This document shows, one piece after another, positions 42,935 through 53,970 of a stretch of DNA of 64,000 nucleotides. Both the position numbers and the translations under genes were made by a program. The notes beneath the pieces were generated by a model, which did no database searches, was not told the origin of the DNA, and saw only the letters and a program-made list of their open reading frames with translations. Each line of letters opens with the position of its first letter. Positions within the stretch are counted from its first letter, which is position 1. Source of the DNA: Cynocephalus volans (taxonomy: Eukaryota > Chordata > Mammalia > Dermoptera > Cynocephalidae); NCBI RefSeq assembly GCF_027409185.1, contig NC_084471.1:9962035-10026034 (forward strand), read 5' to 3'.

Positions 42935-44298
42935 TTTCCTTTGGGTGTGGTTGGGTATGCATGTGAATGGGAGTATGTGTAGGGAGGGCACAAATGTGCC
43001 ACAATGATGGTGGCCCTGCTGTGCAGATTCTTAGACTTGGGTGGTGGTGGTGATGTACTCTCTCTGTTAGTCCAATTAACCAGCTAAGTCCACTCCTTCT
43101 CCTGCAGCCACACTTGTAAGCATAGGAAAGTGATTTAGTTGTCAAAAAACATGAAATTAGAAGAAACTCGAATGTGTTTCTGGGAAGGAGTACTGGGTGA
43201 TCGGGGTGGGAAAGAGACCTACTTTTTACTATATATCTTACTGTACTGTTTGATTTTTTAAAAAACGGTAGTTACGTATTACCTATTTTGGAAAATTAAT
43301 ATAATTTATAATGGTTAAAAACAAAGAAAAATAAAAAATGTTCATTTTATTCTGTTAAAAAAACCCCAACGATCTATATATTTGTTTAAGGTTAGCTGCA
43401 GAAGTGTTCACGTCAAGGTTGAGGTCTGCAGAGTTCCCCTCTCTTATTTGGAATGCTGATAGACAAATGGCTCCTTCCCCTATGGTTCCAGTTGTAATAG
43501 ACGCTTTTATAGAGGTGTGGTTTCCTTTCCACCATCTCCATCATCTCTGCAGATAAACTATTTTACAGGTTATAAGAATTACTTAAAAGAATAGGTGGTC
43601 AAATAATTGAAAATTATAAAGTGGCTTTTGCTTTGCAGTTTCAAAAAGCAAGAGCTATATCTGCATGTCTGGAACTATGTCTTGAGTCTTAACACACAAT
43701 GAAATAGGAGCTGTTTCCATAGCTTGCTATGGGATGCTGGCAGATGAAGGCAAAATTGGAGCTTTCATAGAGTTTGACACTCTTCTTGCAAGTGGAAGGT
43801 TTGAGATTTTAGGGTGTTTTTAAAAAAGATTATTGTGTATGTTCCAGTATCTTAATGAGCCCATGTTAGGTTGAATGCTGCTGTTGGTTTGGTTGGCAGG
43901 GCTATGTAGGTCTTCTTTATTTCCTCTCTCCCTCCTTTTCTAGTGTATATAGTATTGCTTCCATGTTCCCCTTGTCACCTGAATTAAATGTTATACTAGC
44001 TGTTCTTTGAAAACTCAAAACAAGTCAAACTGATAATTTGAAAGGAAAGATTTTTGGTGGATATGAAAGGCTGAGTATATGGCTCCTTGCAGGTTTCTAG
44101 TCTTTTCTAGAGGAGGCTATGGATACGTCTAAGAACACAGTGGTCTCTCTTGATTCTCTTTTGAGACTCTGATAGCTCCAACCAGTTCCACCAGCACTTT
44201 GAAAGAGTACATGGACTGGCATTTCTGACTTCCTTACTTGCTCCAGGGTCCCCAGTCTATTTCTACTCTGTTTAAGAGCAAAAGAAAGAGTAGAGGAG
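42935..44298. other. no gene or repeat recognised
   Basis: Intron-like sequence; open frames at 42885-43145 (minus) and 44097-44384 (minus) lack features, the latter running into a t-SINE. Confidence 0.4.
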
Positions 44299-44400
44299 GC
44301 CTGGCCAGTTAGCTCAGTTGTTTCGAGTGTGGTGCTGATAACACCAAGGTCCTGGGTTTGATCCCTGTACTGGCCAGCTGCCAAAAGAAAAAAAAAAAAA
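44299..44400 (+). mobile_element. t-SINE monomer
   Basis: 'ggcctggccagttagctcag' (A box), 'gtgctgataacaccaaggtc' (anticodon region, GAT) and 'gggtttgatccctgtactgg' (B box), then an A tail. This is a clean tRNA-Ile resemblance. Confidence 0.92.
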
Positions 44401-45064
44401 AGGAGCCAGGCAGAGTGAGATTAAGATTTTTTTCATAGGTGTTCAGTTTGAAGAGGTATGTGACCGTACTCTGTTGAGGCTGACTGCTTAGTAACCACAG
44501 TTCATTAATTTAATTGGGAATTGTCCCCCCCACCTTTTTGGATAAAAGTCAGACCTCTGAATTGATTTTCTTTTCTATTTTCTCCTCGTTCCTTTTCCTT
44601 TTTTCCTTTTCCATTCTGTTTTTGTTACTTTCCTTTTATTCTTTGCCTTTCCTTCCCCCAGATTAAAATGGGTCAGTGGCTTTCTTTCAGAAGCTGTGCT
44701 TGTTTGAAAGACCTTGAATTCTATGAAATTGCTCCTTTTTTGGGGGGAGGGGAGTTTATTTTTTATCAGATAAGAATAATGTTATCTTAGATTGTAAAAA
44801 TTGTTTTTATCCCTTTTGGAATGTAAGGAAAAAAATTTAAAGCTAAACTTCCAACAGATTCTATATGAGCATGTATAATTATTCCAAAAGCATTGAAAAT
44901 AATTGCTACAGTTTTTTACTGCCCAAATTTTTAAGAGACAATATTTTCAAATCTTTGGGGCACACACATCTAATTATTTAAATTCTTCCTAGTTAGGAAG
45001 GGGATATTTAAACTTTTCTTCTGCTGTAATTTCTAAAACATTTTCGGTCTTAGTAAAGCATTGT

Positions 45065-45225
45065 GTTTAGTAGTGTATAGTAGAATAAATTCATTAGACT
45101 AGTGATTGGATTCTGGTTCCAGTCTTTTTGTTATCAAGTCATTGAACGCTTTGTGCTCTGGTTCCCTGACTGAAAAGAAAGGGCTTGGATGTGTTAGCTT
45201 CTGAGGTTCTAGTTATAAAAGTTTA
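45065..45225 (+). repeat. possible MIR, diverged
   Basis: 'gattggattctggttccagt', 'ttgttatcaagtcattgaac' and 'gttagcttctgaggttctag' loosely follow MIR order. Confidence 0.5.
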
Positions 45226-45649
45226 GCCATTCTAGGTTTTATTGGCATTTTTCTAAAGCTGATAAACAGAAGATTAAAAGAACTTTGCTTATAATACTGT
45301 TCATGTAAAAATAGAATTCATTTCAATCTAAGGTTAGTTAGACTTGGATTCTAAAGGGGCTTAGTCAGTGGATGACTAAAACAACCTTTACATAAGATGG
45401 TTTCATGTAGAAATCAGTTTCAAAATGCATTCTCTGACAACTTTGAACTAAAATCCAGGATCTCGTCTTGAGATTAATGTAAGAAATCTGTCATTAGCTT
45501 GTTTCTTATTTCTGTTTAGATATTTTAAAAAGTAACTCATCATATTTAAGGGTTGACTTTTTCTGTTGTAGCTTCCGTTCAAATACTATGGCTTTAGTCA
45601 TTCTCCCGTAAGTTCCATTTCCTGAGAATAAAAGATTGAGCTCATACCT

Positions 45650-46130
45650 TTTGCATAACGATCTAGAGAGTATTTTAAGCTTGGCATGTTTGAACCTGGC
45701 AGACTTGATTAATATGTGGACAAACTAGCACATTAGAACATTTTTTAAGTTCCAAGCCACAAATTGTGTTGTAAATGAACATGGGCATGTATAAAATTAA
45801 TACTTAAGCCTTGAATAGCACGGACATTCAAAATGCCTGTTGCCCTTGGTGACTGATTTACAGCGAGGCTCTTGCTTGCCCTGCACATTTCTTCTACTTT
45901 AAGCAGTGCCAAGAGCAGAGTCAGGAAAGGGTTTGCTCCTTTGGTGCGCTGCTAACCTCGCTTTTGGCGGGGAAGAAGGCTGCTGTTTTACTTCTTAAAC
46001 TCCTACCATATGGAAAGTTTCTAAAAATAAACTTTGGATTTGTTATTGGAATTCTAAATTTGTAGCCTCCACTATCCATGACTAAAGCCAATATAAATAC
46101 GTATAGGTACTCTGCATACAAAGCTGTGGT
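45650..46130. promoter_or_regulatory. repeat-free candidate regulatory element
   Basis: A stretch without recognisable repeats holds an E2F-like TTTTGGCGGGG (about 45962-45972) and a perfect MEF2-type CTAAAAATAA (46021-46030), with a local rise in CpG around 45940-45975. It is only a motif-based suggestion. Confidence 0.25.
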
Positions 46131-46449
46131 ACTGTTTTAGTGAGAAAGATCACCAGCCACAATATCTAAATTATCAGTTGAATTAATTTATCCTCAGTGT
46201 ATGTCTCAGTTGGCGTGGATGAGGACCTAGTTTTGTTGTCAAGCAGAAACTAATCAGTTGGTGGTTTTTAATGAATCTACTTTAACTTTTTGTGCAGAAA
46301 TTGTTGGTGTAGTTATGTAGCAGATGTATTCATGAAAATGTAGACGTGCATTAGGTTTTGACAAACTGAATTGTTTAAATGTAGTAAAGGAGCTGATTTT
46401 TAAAAAATAATTCTGTCATTCATTTTATAAATTTGGGTCAGTTGGGCCT

Positions 46450-46955
46450 TTAGTCAGGAAGTATGTAATAAGCACCTATTATGTGCCAGGCAGACCTTGG
46501 GGAATACAGAGTTGTGTGAAAGATGATTCCTGTTCAGGCAAGTAAGAGAGAAAGAAAAAAGGAAACTTGGGGACAGTGAAATGTTTTAATTGTTCTGACA
46601 GACAAATGGACAAATGCTTGGAGCATAGAAGAGAGGTGAGTAGATGAACTCTTGGGAACTGGGGAAGACTTTAGAAAAATGTTTCGGTTGGATTGTAAAT
46701 AAAAATAAAAATGATTTACAATAATGGCTATATTTTATTGAGTGCCTGCTGTATGCTAATATTAGTTCATATTACCCCCCCAGGGAAAGGGGGAGGAAGA
46801 ATAATCCAGGCAGTAGAAGAAAGAATAGAACTATCAAAGATTATATGCCCTAGAAAGAAGTGTGGTATGGCTAATAGGGAGGGAGAGAGAGATCAATGGC
46901 CCGAGTAAAGGCTGTAAGACTGGGTGTGATCAGATTATGAAGCACCTTCCATATA
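46450..46955 (-). repeat. L2 fragments, reverse
   Basis: 'ataagcacctattatgtgcc' at the left and 'gtgtgatcagattatgaagc' at the right are reverse L2 blocks. A MIR-like scrap lies at 46720-46775 and the middle is poorly conserved. Confidence 0.6.
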
Positions 46956-46959
46956 CCAC

Positions 46960-47305
46960 ATCTATCCCTGCTACCATGTCTTTGTTCTCTTTTCCTTGCC
47001 TGGAAGGCCTTTTCCCCCCCTTTTGCCAATCTAACCTATTTTTAAAGGTCCAGCGGTAGAGCATCTCTTATGTGAAGCTTTCTTTCACCATTTCCGAAAG
47101 CCTTCTGATTTTTTACTCAGTGGTTGCTCAAAGAGGCTGTACCTCATAGTAGGACATTCCATTTCTTGAACCATTTCTTGTTTAGTCTGATCTGCCCTAC
47201 TAGTTTCTCAACTCCTAAAGGGCAGAGGATTAATCCTTTTCAACACCTGGTATAGTGCGCAGAACATTGTGGGGACTCAAGAAATACGTAATGAATGGAT
47301 GAATA
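46960..47305 (+). repeat. L2 3' end
   Basis: 'ttgcctggaaggccttttcc', 'ctcctaaagggcagaggatt' and 'cacctggtatagtgcgcaga' are forward L2, facing the reverse copy on the left. Confidence 0.75.
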
Positions 47306-47338
47306 TTGAACACTTAGAAATATAAACCATTGAGATAT

Positions 47339-47482
47339 TGTATTAGTCTGTTGTTTTGCCGAGAGCATTAATCAAGTTATGAGGGATCCGCCCCCATGAC
47401 CCAAACAGCTCCCAACACTGTCACATTGGGGATCAGATTTCCACATGAGTTTTACGGGAGACAACACATCCAAACTCTATCA
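47339..47482 (-). mobile_element. MST LTR with a large internal deletion, reverse
   Basis: The first 12 bases of the reversed LTR (TGTATTAGTCTG) are followed closely by its far end ('cattaatcaagttatgaggg', 'gatccgcccccatgaccc', 'ggggatcagatttccacatg'). About 260 bases present in the copy at 40059 are missing. Flanks GATAT and GATAC are a near-perfect integration duplication, so both true ends survive. Confidence 0.88.
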
Positions 47483-47559
47483 GATACCCCAGCTACCGTG
47501 GTTGAGATTACTACCTATGTTTGTTTAAAAGGCATTTCTTAACACCAATAAGAGCAATT

Positions 47560-47715
47560 TTCAGAGGTATAGGTCTGTTGTCATTTGGATGTAAAATGAG
47601 TTAATAAGAGTACCTATCTCTTAGGGTTGTCGTGAGGATTAAATTAATTAGCACATTTAAGCACGTAGAACAGTACCTAGCAGATAGTAAGTGCTCAATT
47701 AGTGTTACATCATTT
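47560..47715 (+). repeat. MIR 3' half
   Basis: 'agggttgtcgtgaggattaa' and 'agtaagtgctcaattagtgt' are MIR. Confidence 0.88.
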
Positions 47716-47890
47716 AACTCCACCTGTGTGGGCCTTTTTGCCAGTGACTGAGCTCAACCACTCTTGTGGGCATGGAGAAGATGGAAAGGAGATAAGGAAC
47801 AACCTCTTACTTTTGAAATCACGTGCCCTTTAGGAATGGGAAGAACTGCTTATATTGTTATGAACTTTTATTTTTCTGTTTGTGTTTTAG

Positions 47891-47952
47891 TGATCGAAGG
47901 GTATGGTTGGCATGGAATTGAATTTCATCTGTCTGTGGGAATTGTAAGAAAG
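47891..47952 (+). other. candidate internal exon, 62 bases
   Basis: A long pyrimidine tract ends in TGTGTTTTAG (AG at 47889-47890) and the 62-base segment ends AAAG before GTATGT (47953-47958), so both splice sites fit consensus closely. One frame is open through it and reads IEGYGWHGIEFHLSVGIVRK; the other two contain stops. It lies on the strand of gene B inside its inferred intron and outside recognised repeats. I do not recognise the peptide, so it could be a real exon, an alternative or 5' UTR exon, or a pseudo-exon. Confidence 0.35.
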
Positions 47953-48197
47953 GTATGTCCCAGGTTTTACTCTTCCCTGCCTCCTTTCCTAATGTGTTTG
48001 TTTGTATTTTCAGTTATACTGACCTAGAATAGATCAGATGTGATTATTGTTTAGGGAAACATTATCTTTTGCCATCTCAGTCATCATGCCCCATGATTGT
48101 CTGTCTATTTATTATCTTGTTAGAATGTATTGAATGTTGAGAAGGAGCATAAACAATTTAAAATTTTGGTGGTCAGAACAAAACCATGAATTTGCAC

Positions 48198-48246
48198 ACA
48201 ACCGCCCACACATACACACACACCCACACATCTCTACACACCTACC
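48198..48246 (+). repeat. CA-rich microsatellite
   Basis: CACACA and CCCACA units. The surrounding 47960-48740 shows no gene or other repeat. Confidence 0.85.
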
Positions 48247-48744
48247 TCTGATCCAGTCCTTGAGAGCATAGTTCTTGTATTGGAGCCATTATGTAAACCA
48301 GTTTGGGGTTATGGGCAGTAATAGGCTAGTTAATTCTGGTCACCCCCAAATTCAGTAGCCTGTGTGAATGGTAGACCAAGTGAAACAAAGGGCCTGACTT
48401 GACAATAGCCAGGCCATCACTGGCAACTATAAATTTTGTTACTGATGACAGGATCTGTCCATCTGTAACCAGTAGAGTTTGATTTGACACAGCATGCTTG
48501 TGCTCCTATCTTAAGCTCTAAGGCCTGAACAAATGTATACCAGATGTGGCTTTGGCTTATATATCTGTCTTATATCCGATGTCCACAGAAAGAGCTATAG
48601 GGCAGCTTCACACAGCTCTGCAAACCTATTTCTGTCAGAATGTTTCCTGTCAAAGTAAAAGCTAGTGCTAGTTCATACAGTTCTAGTTTTCTATCACATT
48701 AGGTATGTTGAGATCCCATTGCCCATTGATGCAGGCTGGAAACT

Positions 48745-48826
48745 TGGATCATTAGGAGAGTGAATACCCTTGACCTTGGTATTATCAATATTGTGCTCTA
48801 ACCAACTAAGCTAACTGGCCAGCCCC
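48745..48826 (-). mobile_element. old t-SINE remnant, reverse
   Basis: 'gaatacccttgaccttggta' and 'ctctaaccaactaagctaac' then 'tggccagcccc' are reversed tRNA-Ile-like arms. The tail is eroded. Confidence 0.8.
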
Positions 48827-48852
48827 AATGGTAAATATTCATTCTACTTAAG

Positions 48853-48912
48853 ACTATATGATCTTAATGCATATTGTATGATCTTAATGGATACTATATG
48901 ATCTTAATGGAA
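48853..48912 (+). repeat. 20-base tandem repeat, three units
   Basis: Units ACTATATGATCTTAATGCAT, ATTGTATGATCTTAATGGAT and ACTATATGATCTTAATGGAA follow each other directly, sharing TATGATCTTAATG. Confidence 0.95.
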
Positions 48913-48914
48913 AT

Positions 48915-50160
48915 GGTTAAATTCAAGGCACTGATAGCTGCCTACATCCCTTCCCTGAATTGGAGGCCACAATTCATTATGTGGTGATTAGTTGATCCAA
49001 TAAGAGAGTATCAGCTAAAATTTTCAGTGGCTCTCAGTGGGAAAGATACCATATCTCCAGAGGGTATTTGGAAAAGTATGGGGGCATTTTTGAATTAAGT
49101 GACTGTGGTTGGGAGATGCAGCACTGGCATGTGGTGGTCAGGGATAACAGTCCAAAACATAGAATTATCCACCCAAAATGCTGTTAAGAAACTGTGCTAA
49201 CGACTTGGTGAATTGGTAGATGATGTTTCATTTTATTTTACTTATTAAAAAAAGTTATTGTTTAAGGCAGGAAGTTTTTTGCAAGAATCTTTCAGAGCTG
49301 TAGTGTGTAATCTCTGAATTCTTCAAGGAGAATTAGGCCATATTTTCTCATTTGTGAGAGTAAGGTCTTTTCCTGAAGATTCTGAAGGCATTTGTCATTA
49401 TGAATGTGTTTTAGTGGTGTTTCTTCTCTAAAATTAGGAGTAGTTGAATGGCTAGAATGGTTTATTGGTTAAAGAAAATTGGCATTGTTTTCCTTTAGTA
49501 ATCCACAGATTTTCATGGTCGGTGGCCAATAGAAGTAACATAATTTGTGCCTAGCATTCCTTTGATGCCTGAACGTTGCTTACAGTATTCTTTCTTTTGT
49601 TTTTTAGAGAGAAAATGATGTATTTGTTTGGCAGATCAATAAGATCTTATTAGGTCTGCAACTAAACCTGTTGTAGCTTGTTTCACTTGAGACTTTGACA
49701 AAGATTTTAGGGAAGATAAGTATTCTCAACTTCCACCTACCATTTTATCAATCTCTAGGGTAATGTTACTCATAATTCAGGATATATTTTACATTAGAAC
49801 CCAATAAACACATAAGTACATAGATATCTGAAATAAAAAATTCATGAAATATTACCTACCCTTATTACGTTTGGTGCAGTCTCATAGTTCCTATTTTATT
49901 TCAAAATGTTGACCTTGGCCTACTAAATTGATTATGTGACCATTGTATTATGAATTGCAATTTTAAAAATACTGCTTTAGGATACATGTTCATGAGATTC
50001 TAACCCAAGCTTTAAAATATATCCCAAGTCTGACTATTTCAGACTTTCTGTTCTACTGCTGCCCCTGGCTAAGCCGTCTTTCTCTCTCTTAGAACTTCTG
50101 CAGTAGCCTTCTGTTTGCACTCCCTGTCCCCGCTCAACTCTGTTCTTCTCTCAGTTGTCT
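48915..50160. other. no gene or repeat recognised
   Basis: About 1.2 kb of AT-rich unique-looking intron sequence. Confidence 0.4.
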
Positions 50161-50173
50161 GATTGATGCTTTT

Positions 50174-50340
50174 CAAGATACCTTTTATTTTTATTTTATT
50201 TTTATTTTTTTGTCCTTTTCGTGACCGGCACTCAGCCAGTGAGTGCACCGGCCAGTCCTATATAGGATCCGAACCCGCGGCGGGAGCGTCGCAGCGCTCC
50301 CAGCGCCGCACTCTACCAAGTGCGCCACGGGCTCGGCCCC
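50174..50340 (-). mobile_element. t-SINE, young GC-rich subtype, reverse
   Basis: 'tcgtgaccggcactcagcca', 'gcgggagcgtcgcagcgctc' and 'gtgcgccacgggctcggccc', with a T-rich tail. A perfect 14-base duplication TGATTGATGCTTTT (50160-50173 and 50341-50354). The 98-codon open frame at 50163-50459 runs across it and is not a gene. Confidence 0.94.
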
Positions 50341-50394
50341 TGATTGATGCTTTTAAAATGTTACTCTGGTCATATCATCCCCACTATTACTTTT

Positions 50395-50715
50395 TTTTCT
50401 CCCAATTTTTCTTTTATTGTGGTAAAAACCATAAAATTTACCATTTTAATCATTTTTAAGTATATAATTCAGTGGTACTAAATATATTCATTATGTTGTA
50501 CAACCATCACTGTCATACATCTCCATAACTCTTTTCATCTTGTAAAACTGAAACTCTATACCCATTAAACAATAACTCCCCACTTCCCCCTCCCCCAGCT
50601 CCTGGAAAGCACTATTTTACTTTCTCTATGATTTTGACTACTCTAGTTACCTTATATAAGTGGAATCATATAGTATTTATTATTTACTGTTATAAATCTA
50701 GCCTATTAGATTTAT
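50395..50715 (-). mobile_element. L1 3' UTR, reverse
   Basis: 'ttattgtggtaaaaaccata', 'gtacaaccatcactgtcata' and 'ttatataagtggaatcatat' are the reversed L1M 3' UTR. Confidence 0.88.
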
Positions 50716-50924
50716 AGTGCATTGCCTGGCCTGTTTTATTGATCCACTTTTCCCTTCTGATTGGCAGAAGTCATAGCTGCTCTGGATTTTGTTGTTGTAA
50801 TTTTTTTTTGGTAAGTAGAATGTGAGGAGAGATTTGGCATTTTAAAAGATAAAATGTGCTGAACTAAATAGCCCAGAATCCCCCACGAATTTTTATTATT
50901 TATTTATAGAAAAGACAATACGGT

Positions 50925-51055
50925 AGTGTGGAAAGGCTAAGTTGGGAGTCGGGAGGCCTGGGTTCTTCTCCTGGCTTTGCCATTAATTCAGTTGGTGACT
51001 CTGAGCAAGTTGCTTATAACCCTTCTGAGCTTTAATTTCTTCATCATTTGAAATC
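50925..51055 (+). repeat. MIR SINE core
   Basis: 'gtcgggaggcctgggttctt', 'ctcctggctttgccattaat' and 'ctctgagcaagttgcttata' are MIR. 51060-51765 shows nothing recognised. Confidence 0.88.
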
Positions 51056-51769
51056 GTTGCATACTTTAGGTTTCTTCAAATCTGAAACTTAAGAAATTCT
51101 ACCATGTTTTTGACAAGGTTTTAAAGAAAGGCAGGAGTTTTTCTCTACTCTGCCTTCCTGATTTTTCCCTATCTGAATGCTTAGAAGAAGGAAAACTGTC
51201 ACATGTGATTATTGTGACAGACTAATTCCAGAATTGTGACTAGAAAATAGTCTGGACATATAAAATAGTATGCAGATGACAAATATATATATCACTATGG
51301 GGGTGAAAAATATAGATAAGCAATCTCTTCCTGTGTACTTTCTGTGAACTGCTCGGTGGTCATGATCATGTGATACACTTACAAAGTCTTTTGGGCTCTG
51401 CTTTTCTGTTTTTCTTGAGTTGCAAGGCTCATTCCTTGCAGTATTCTCTTTGTGTTATATTTTGTACCTTGAGTGTGCTTAATTTAACCAGAGGTAAAGC
51501 TTAGGAATTCATGGCTTTGAGGTTTGGAAACCCTTATCTTTCACTCCAAGTCAGTTTTGCAGGAAAATTTAGCACCAGAAAGGATAAGGTTACCAAAGTT
51601 ATGACTGTCCTGTTTGTGAGCTGGGCCTCTAGTGTCACACAGGGAGCTGTGGTTTTATTATTACACATTTTGTTTTTCACTAAACGTTGTAGCTTTTTCT
51701 CTGAGATGCTAGTGAGCTATATTTGCATTCAAGTCATTGGAGGATTGGTACACATCTGTTAAAGTCCTG

Positions 51770-52199
51770 TGTATTAGTCCGTTTTGTGTTGCTTATAACA
51801 AAATACATGGAACTGGGTAATTATAGAGAAAAATGAAATTTATTGCTTACAGTTTCTAAGGCTGGGAAGTCCAAAGTCCGTCTGGTGGTGGTGACAGTGA
51901 CCTAGGGATCTCACATTGCAAGATGGTGGAAGCAGAGAGAGCAGAGAGAGCCAGACAGACTCTCCTCTTCTTTTAAAGCCCTCAGAACCGCGCCCCTTAC
52001 CACCATTTTTAATCCATCCACTACTGCACGGTCCTATAATCCAATCACCTCTTCAAGGCTCCGCCTTTCAATTACCAAAATAGGATTTCCCACCCTCTTA
52101 ACAGTCACAGTGGGGGGGGCTAAGTTTCTAATACATAAAACTTGGGGCCACAATTCAAGCTTCAATGAGTTTTGGGGGGACGTAATTCAATCCACTACA
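51770..52199 (-). mobile_element. MaLR solo LTR, reverse
   Basis: 'tgtattagtccgttttgtgt', 'atggaactgggtaattatag', 'aatcacctcttcaaggctcc' and 'atgagttttggggggacgta' are reversed MaLR LTR blocks from a different subfamily to that at 40059. Ends are TG and CA with flanks TCCTG and TTCTG. Confidence 0.85.
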
Positions 52200-52579
52200 T
52201 TCTGTGAAAGTAGGCAAAACAAGACTCTGGTTTTTTCATCAGGAAAGAGTATTAGTAGTAGAGCTCTTTGCTGGTACTCAGGCTCTTCAGGTTCTTTCAC
52301 AGTGCCCTTTGTCAAAGGCTTCTTTTCTCTTTTCTTTTCTCCCTCCTCATTTAGTAAAAGAATAGAACATGTACCCTAAAATCTATTAGCTGTTTCAGTC
52401 CAGTGAGGCTCTTATCATGTGGTGCCTAAGGGCACTGTGTTCAGCTCACCCCTATGCACTCAGTGGTCACATTGCCATCAGCCTTTTTTCCAAAGGGAAA
52501 GAGTAGTAGTGTGTGTACTCTGTATCTATATAACATCATGAACTGAGTTCAGGGCAAATATAATTGTAATCTCAAAGGA

Positions 52580-52750
52580 CCTAGTCTAACACTAATCTAC
52601 TTTCTGTCTCTATGGATTTGTCTATTCCGGACATTTCACATAAATGGAATATACAATATGTGGTCTTTTGTGTCTGGCTTCTTTCACTTAGCATAATGCT
52701 TTCAAGGTTCATCTATGTTATAGCAAGTATAACTACTTCATTCTTTAAAA
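52580..52750 (-). mobile_element. L1 3' UTR fragment, reverse
   Basis: 'ctactttctgtctctatgga', 'tttgtctattccggacattt' and 'tcacttagcataatgctttc' are reversed L1 3' UTR. It abuts the next L1's tail. Confidence 0.85.
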
Positions 52751-52752
52751 AA

Positions 52753-53880
52753 AAAAAAACAGCTTTATTGAGACAAAATTCAGAGACCATACAATTCACC
52801 CATTAAAGTGTATAATTTAGTGGGTTTTTTTTTTTTTTTTTAAAGATGACCGGTAAGGGGATCTTAACCCTTGACTTGGTGTTGTCAGCACCACACTCAG
52901 CCAGTGAGCGAACCGGCCATCCCTATATGGGATCCGATCCCACGGCCTTGGTGTTATCAGCACCACACTCTCGAGTGAGCCATGGGCTGGCCCTAATTTA
53001 ATGGTTTTTAATATATTCATAGATATGTACAACCATCACAGTTGATTTTAGAACATTTTCATCACCTCAGAAATAAACCATACCATTTAATTTTTACCCC
53101 CATCTCCCAACCACCCCCACCACCCCACCCAAATAAAGAACCGCTAATCTACTCTTGTCTCTATAGATTTCCTTGTTTAGACTTTCATGTGAACGGAATT
53201 GTATAATATGTGGACTCCAATTTCTCCATATCCTCACCAACACTTGTCATATGACTTTTTGGTTCTAGTGATCCTAGTGGGTGTGAAGTGGTATTTCATT
53301 ATGGTTTTGTTTTGTATTCTTTAATGATTAATAATGTTGTGCTTCTTTTGATGTACTTATTGTCTACTTTATTTGGAGAAGTGTATATTTAAATTTCTTG
53401 CCCATTTTAAAATTGGGTTATTTGTTTTTTATTGTTGAATGGTGAGAGTTCTTTTTATATTCTGGACATTAATCCCTTACCAAATATATGATTTGTAAAT
53501 ATTTCCTCCTATTCTGTGGGCTTTCTTTTTCACCTCTTGATAGTATCTTTTGATGCACAAAACTTTTAAATTTTGATAAAGTCAAAATTTATTGTCTGTT
53601 TCTTTGGTTGCTTGTGCTTTAATTTAAGTGTCATATCTAGGAAACTTGTCTAATCAAAGGTCATGAAGACTACACCTATATTTTCTTGTAAGAGTTTTAT
53701 ATTTTCAGCTCTTATGTTTAGATCTCTTATCCATTTTGAGTTAATATGTGTATGGGGTGAGAGATAGGGAGTCTAACTTCATTCTTTTCATGTAGATGTC
53801 TAGTTGTCCTAGCACCTTTTGTTGAAACAGTCTTTTGTTGAAAAGACTACATTTTCTCCTATTGGATTGTCTTGGCATAA
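52753..53880 (-). mobile_element. L1 3' end, reverse, carrying a t-SINE
   Basis: It starts at 'acagctttattgagacaaaa' (3' end), then 'caaccatcacagttgatttt', 'gatcctagtgggtgtgaagt', 'ggacattaatcccttaccaa' and 'gatctcttatccattttgag'. It stops at about 53880, a 5'-truncated copy. The t-SINE at 52829-52993 is inserted near its 3' end. Confidence 0.92.
52829..52993 (-). mobile_element. t-SINE dimer, reverse
   Basis: Two reversed units ('gatcttaacccttgacttgg' and 'gatccgatcccacggccttg') joined by 'accggccatccc', with a T tail. The L1 host sequence TAATTTAGTGG/TAATTTAATGG lies on both sides. Confidence 0.93.
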
Positions 53881-53970
53881 ATTGTTAACCAATCTGATCG
53901 GTTAAATTTGGGCTGGGGTAATTTTTTAGGCCAGTCCTTGAGGCTTGTTCTGACCCCAGGAAAGCTCTTC

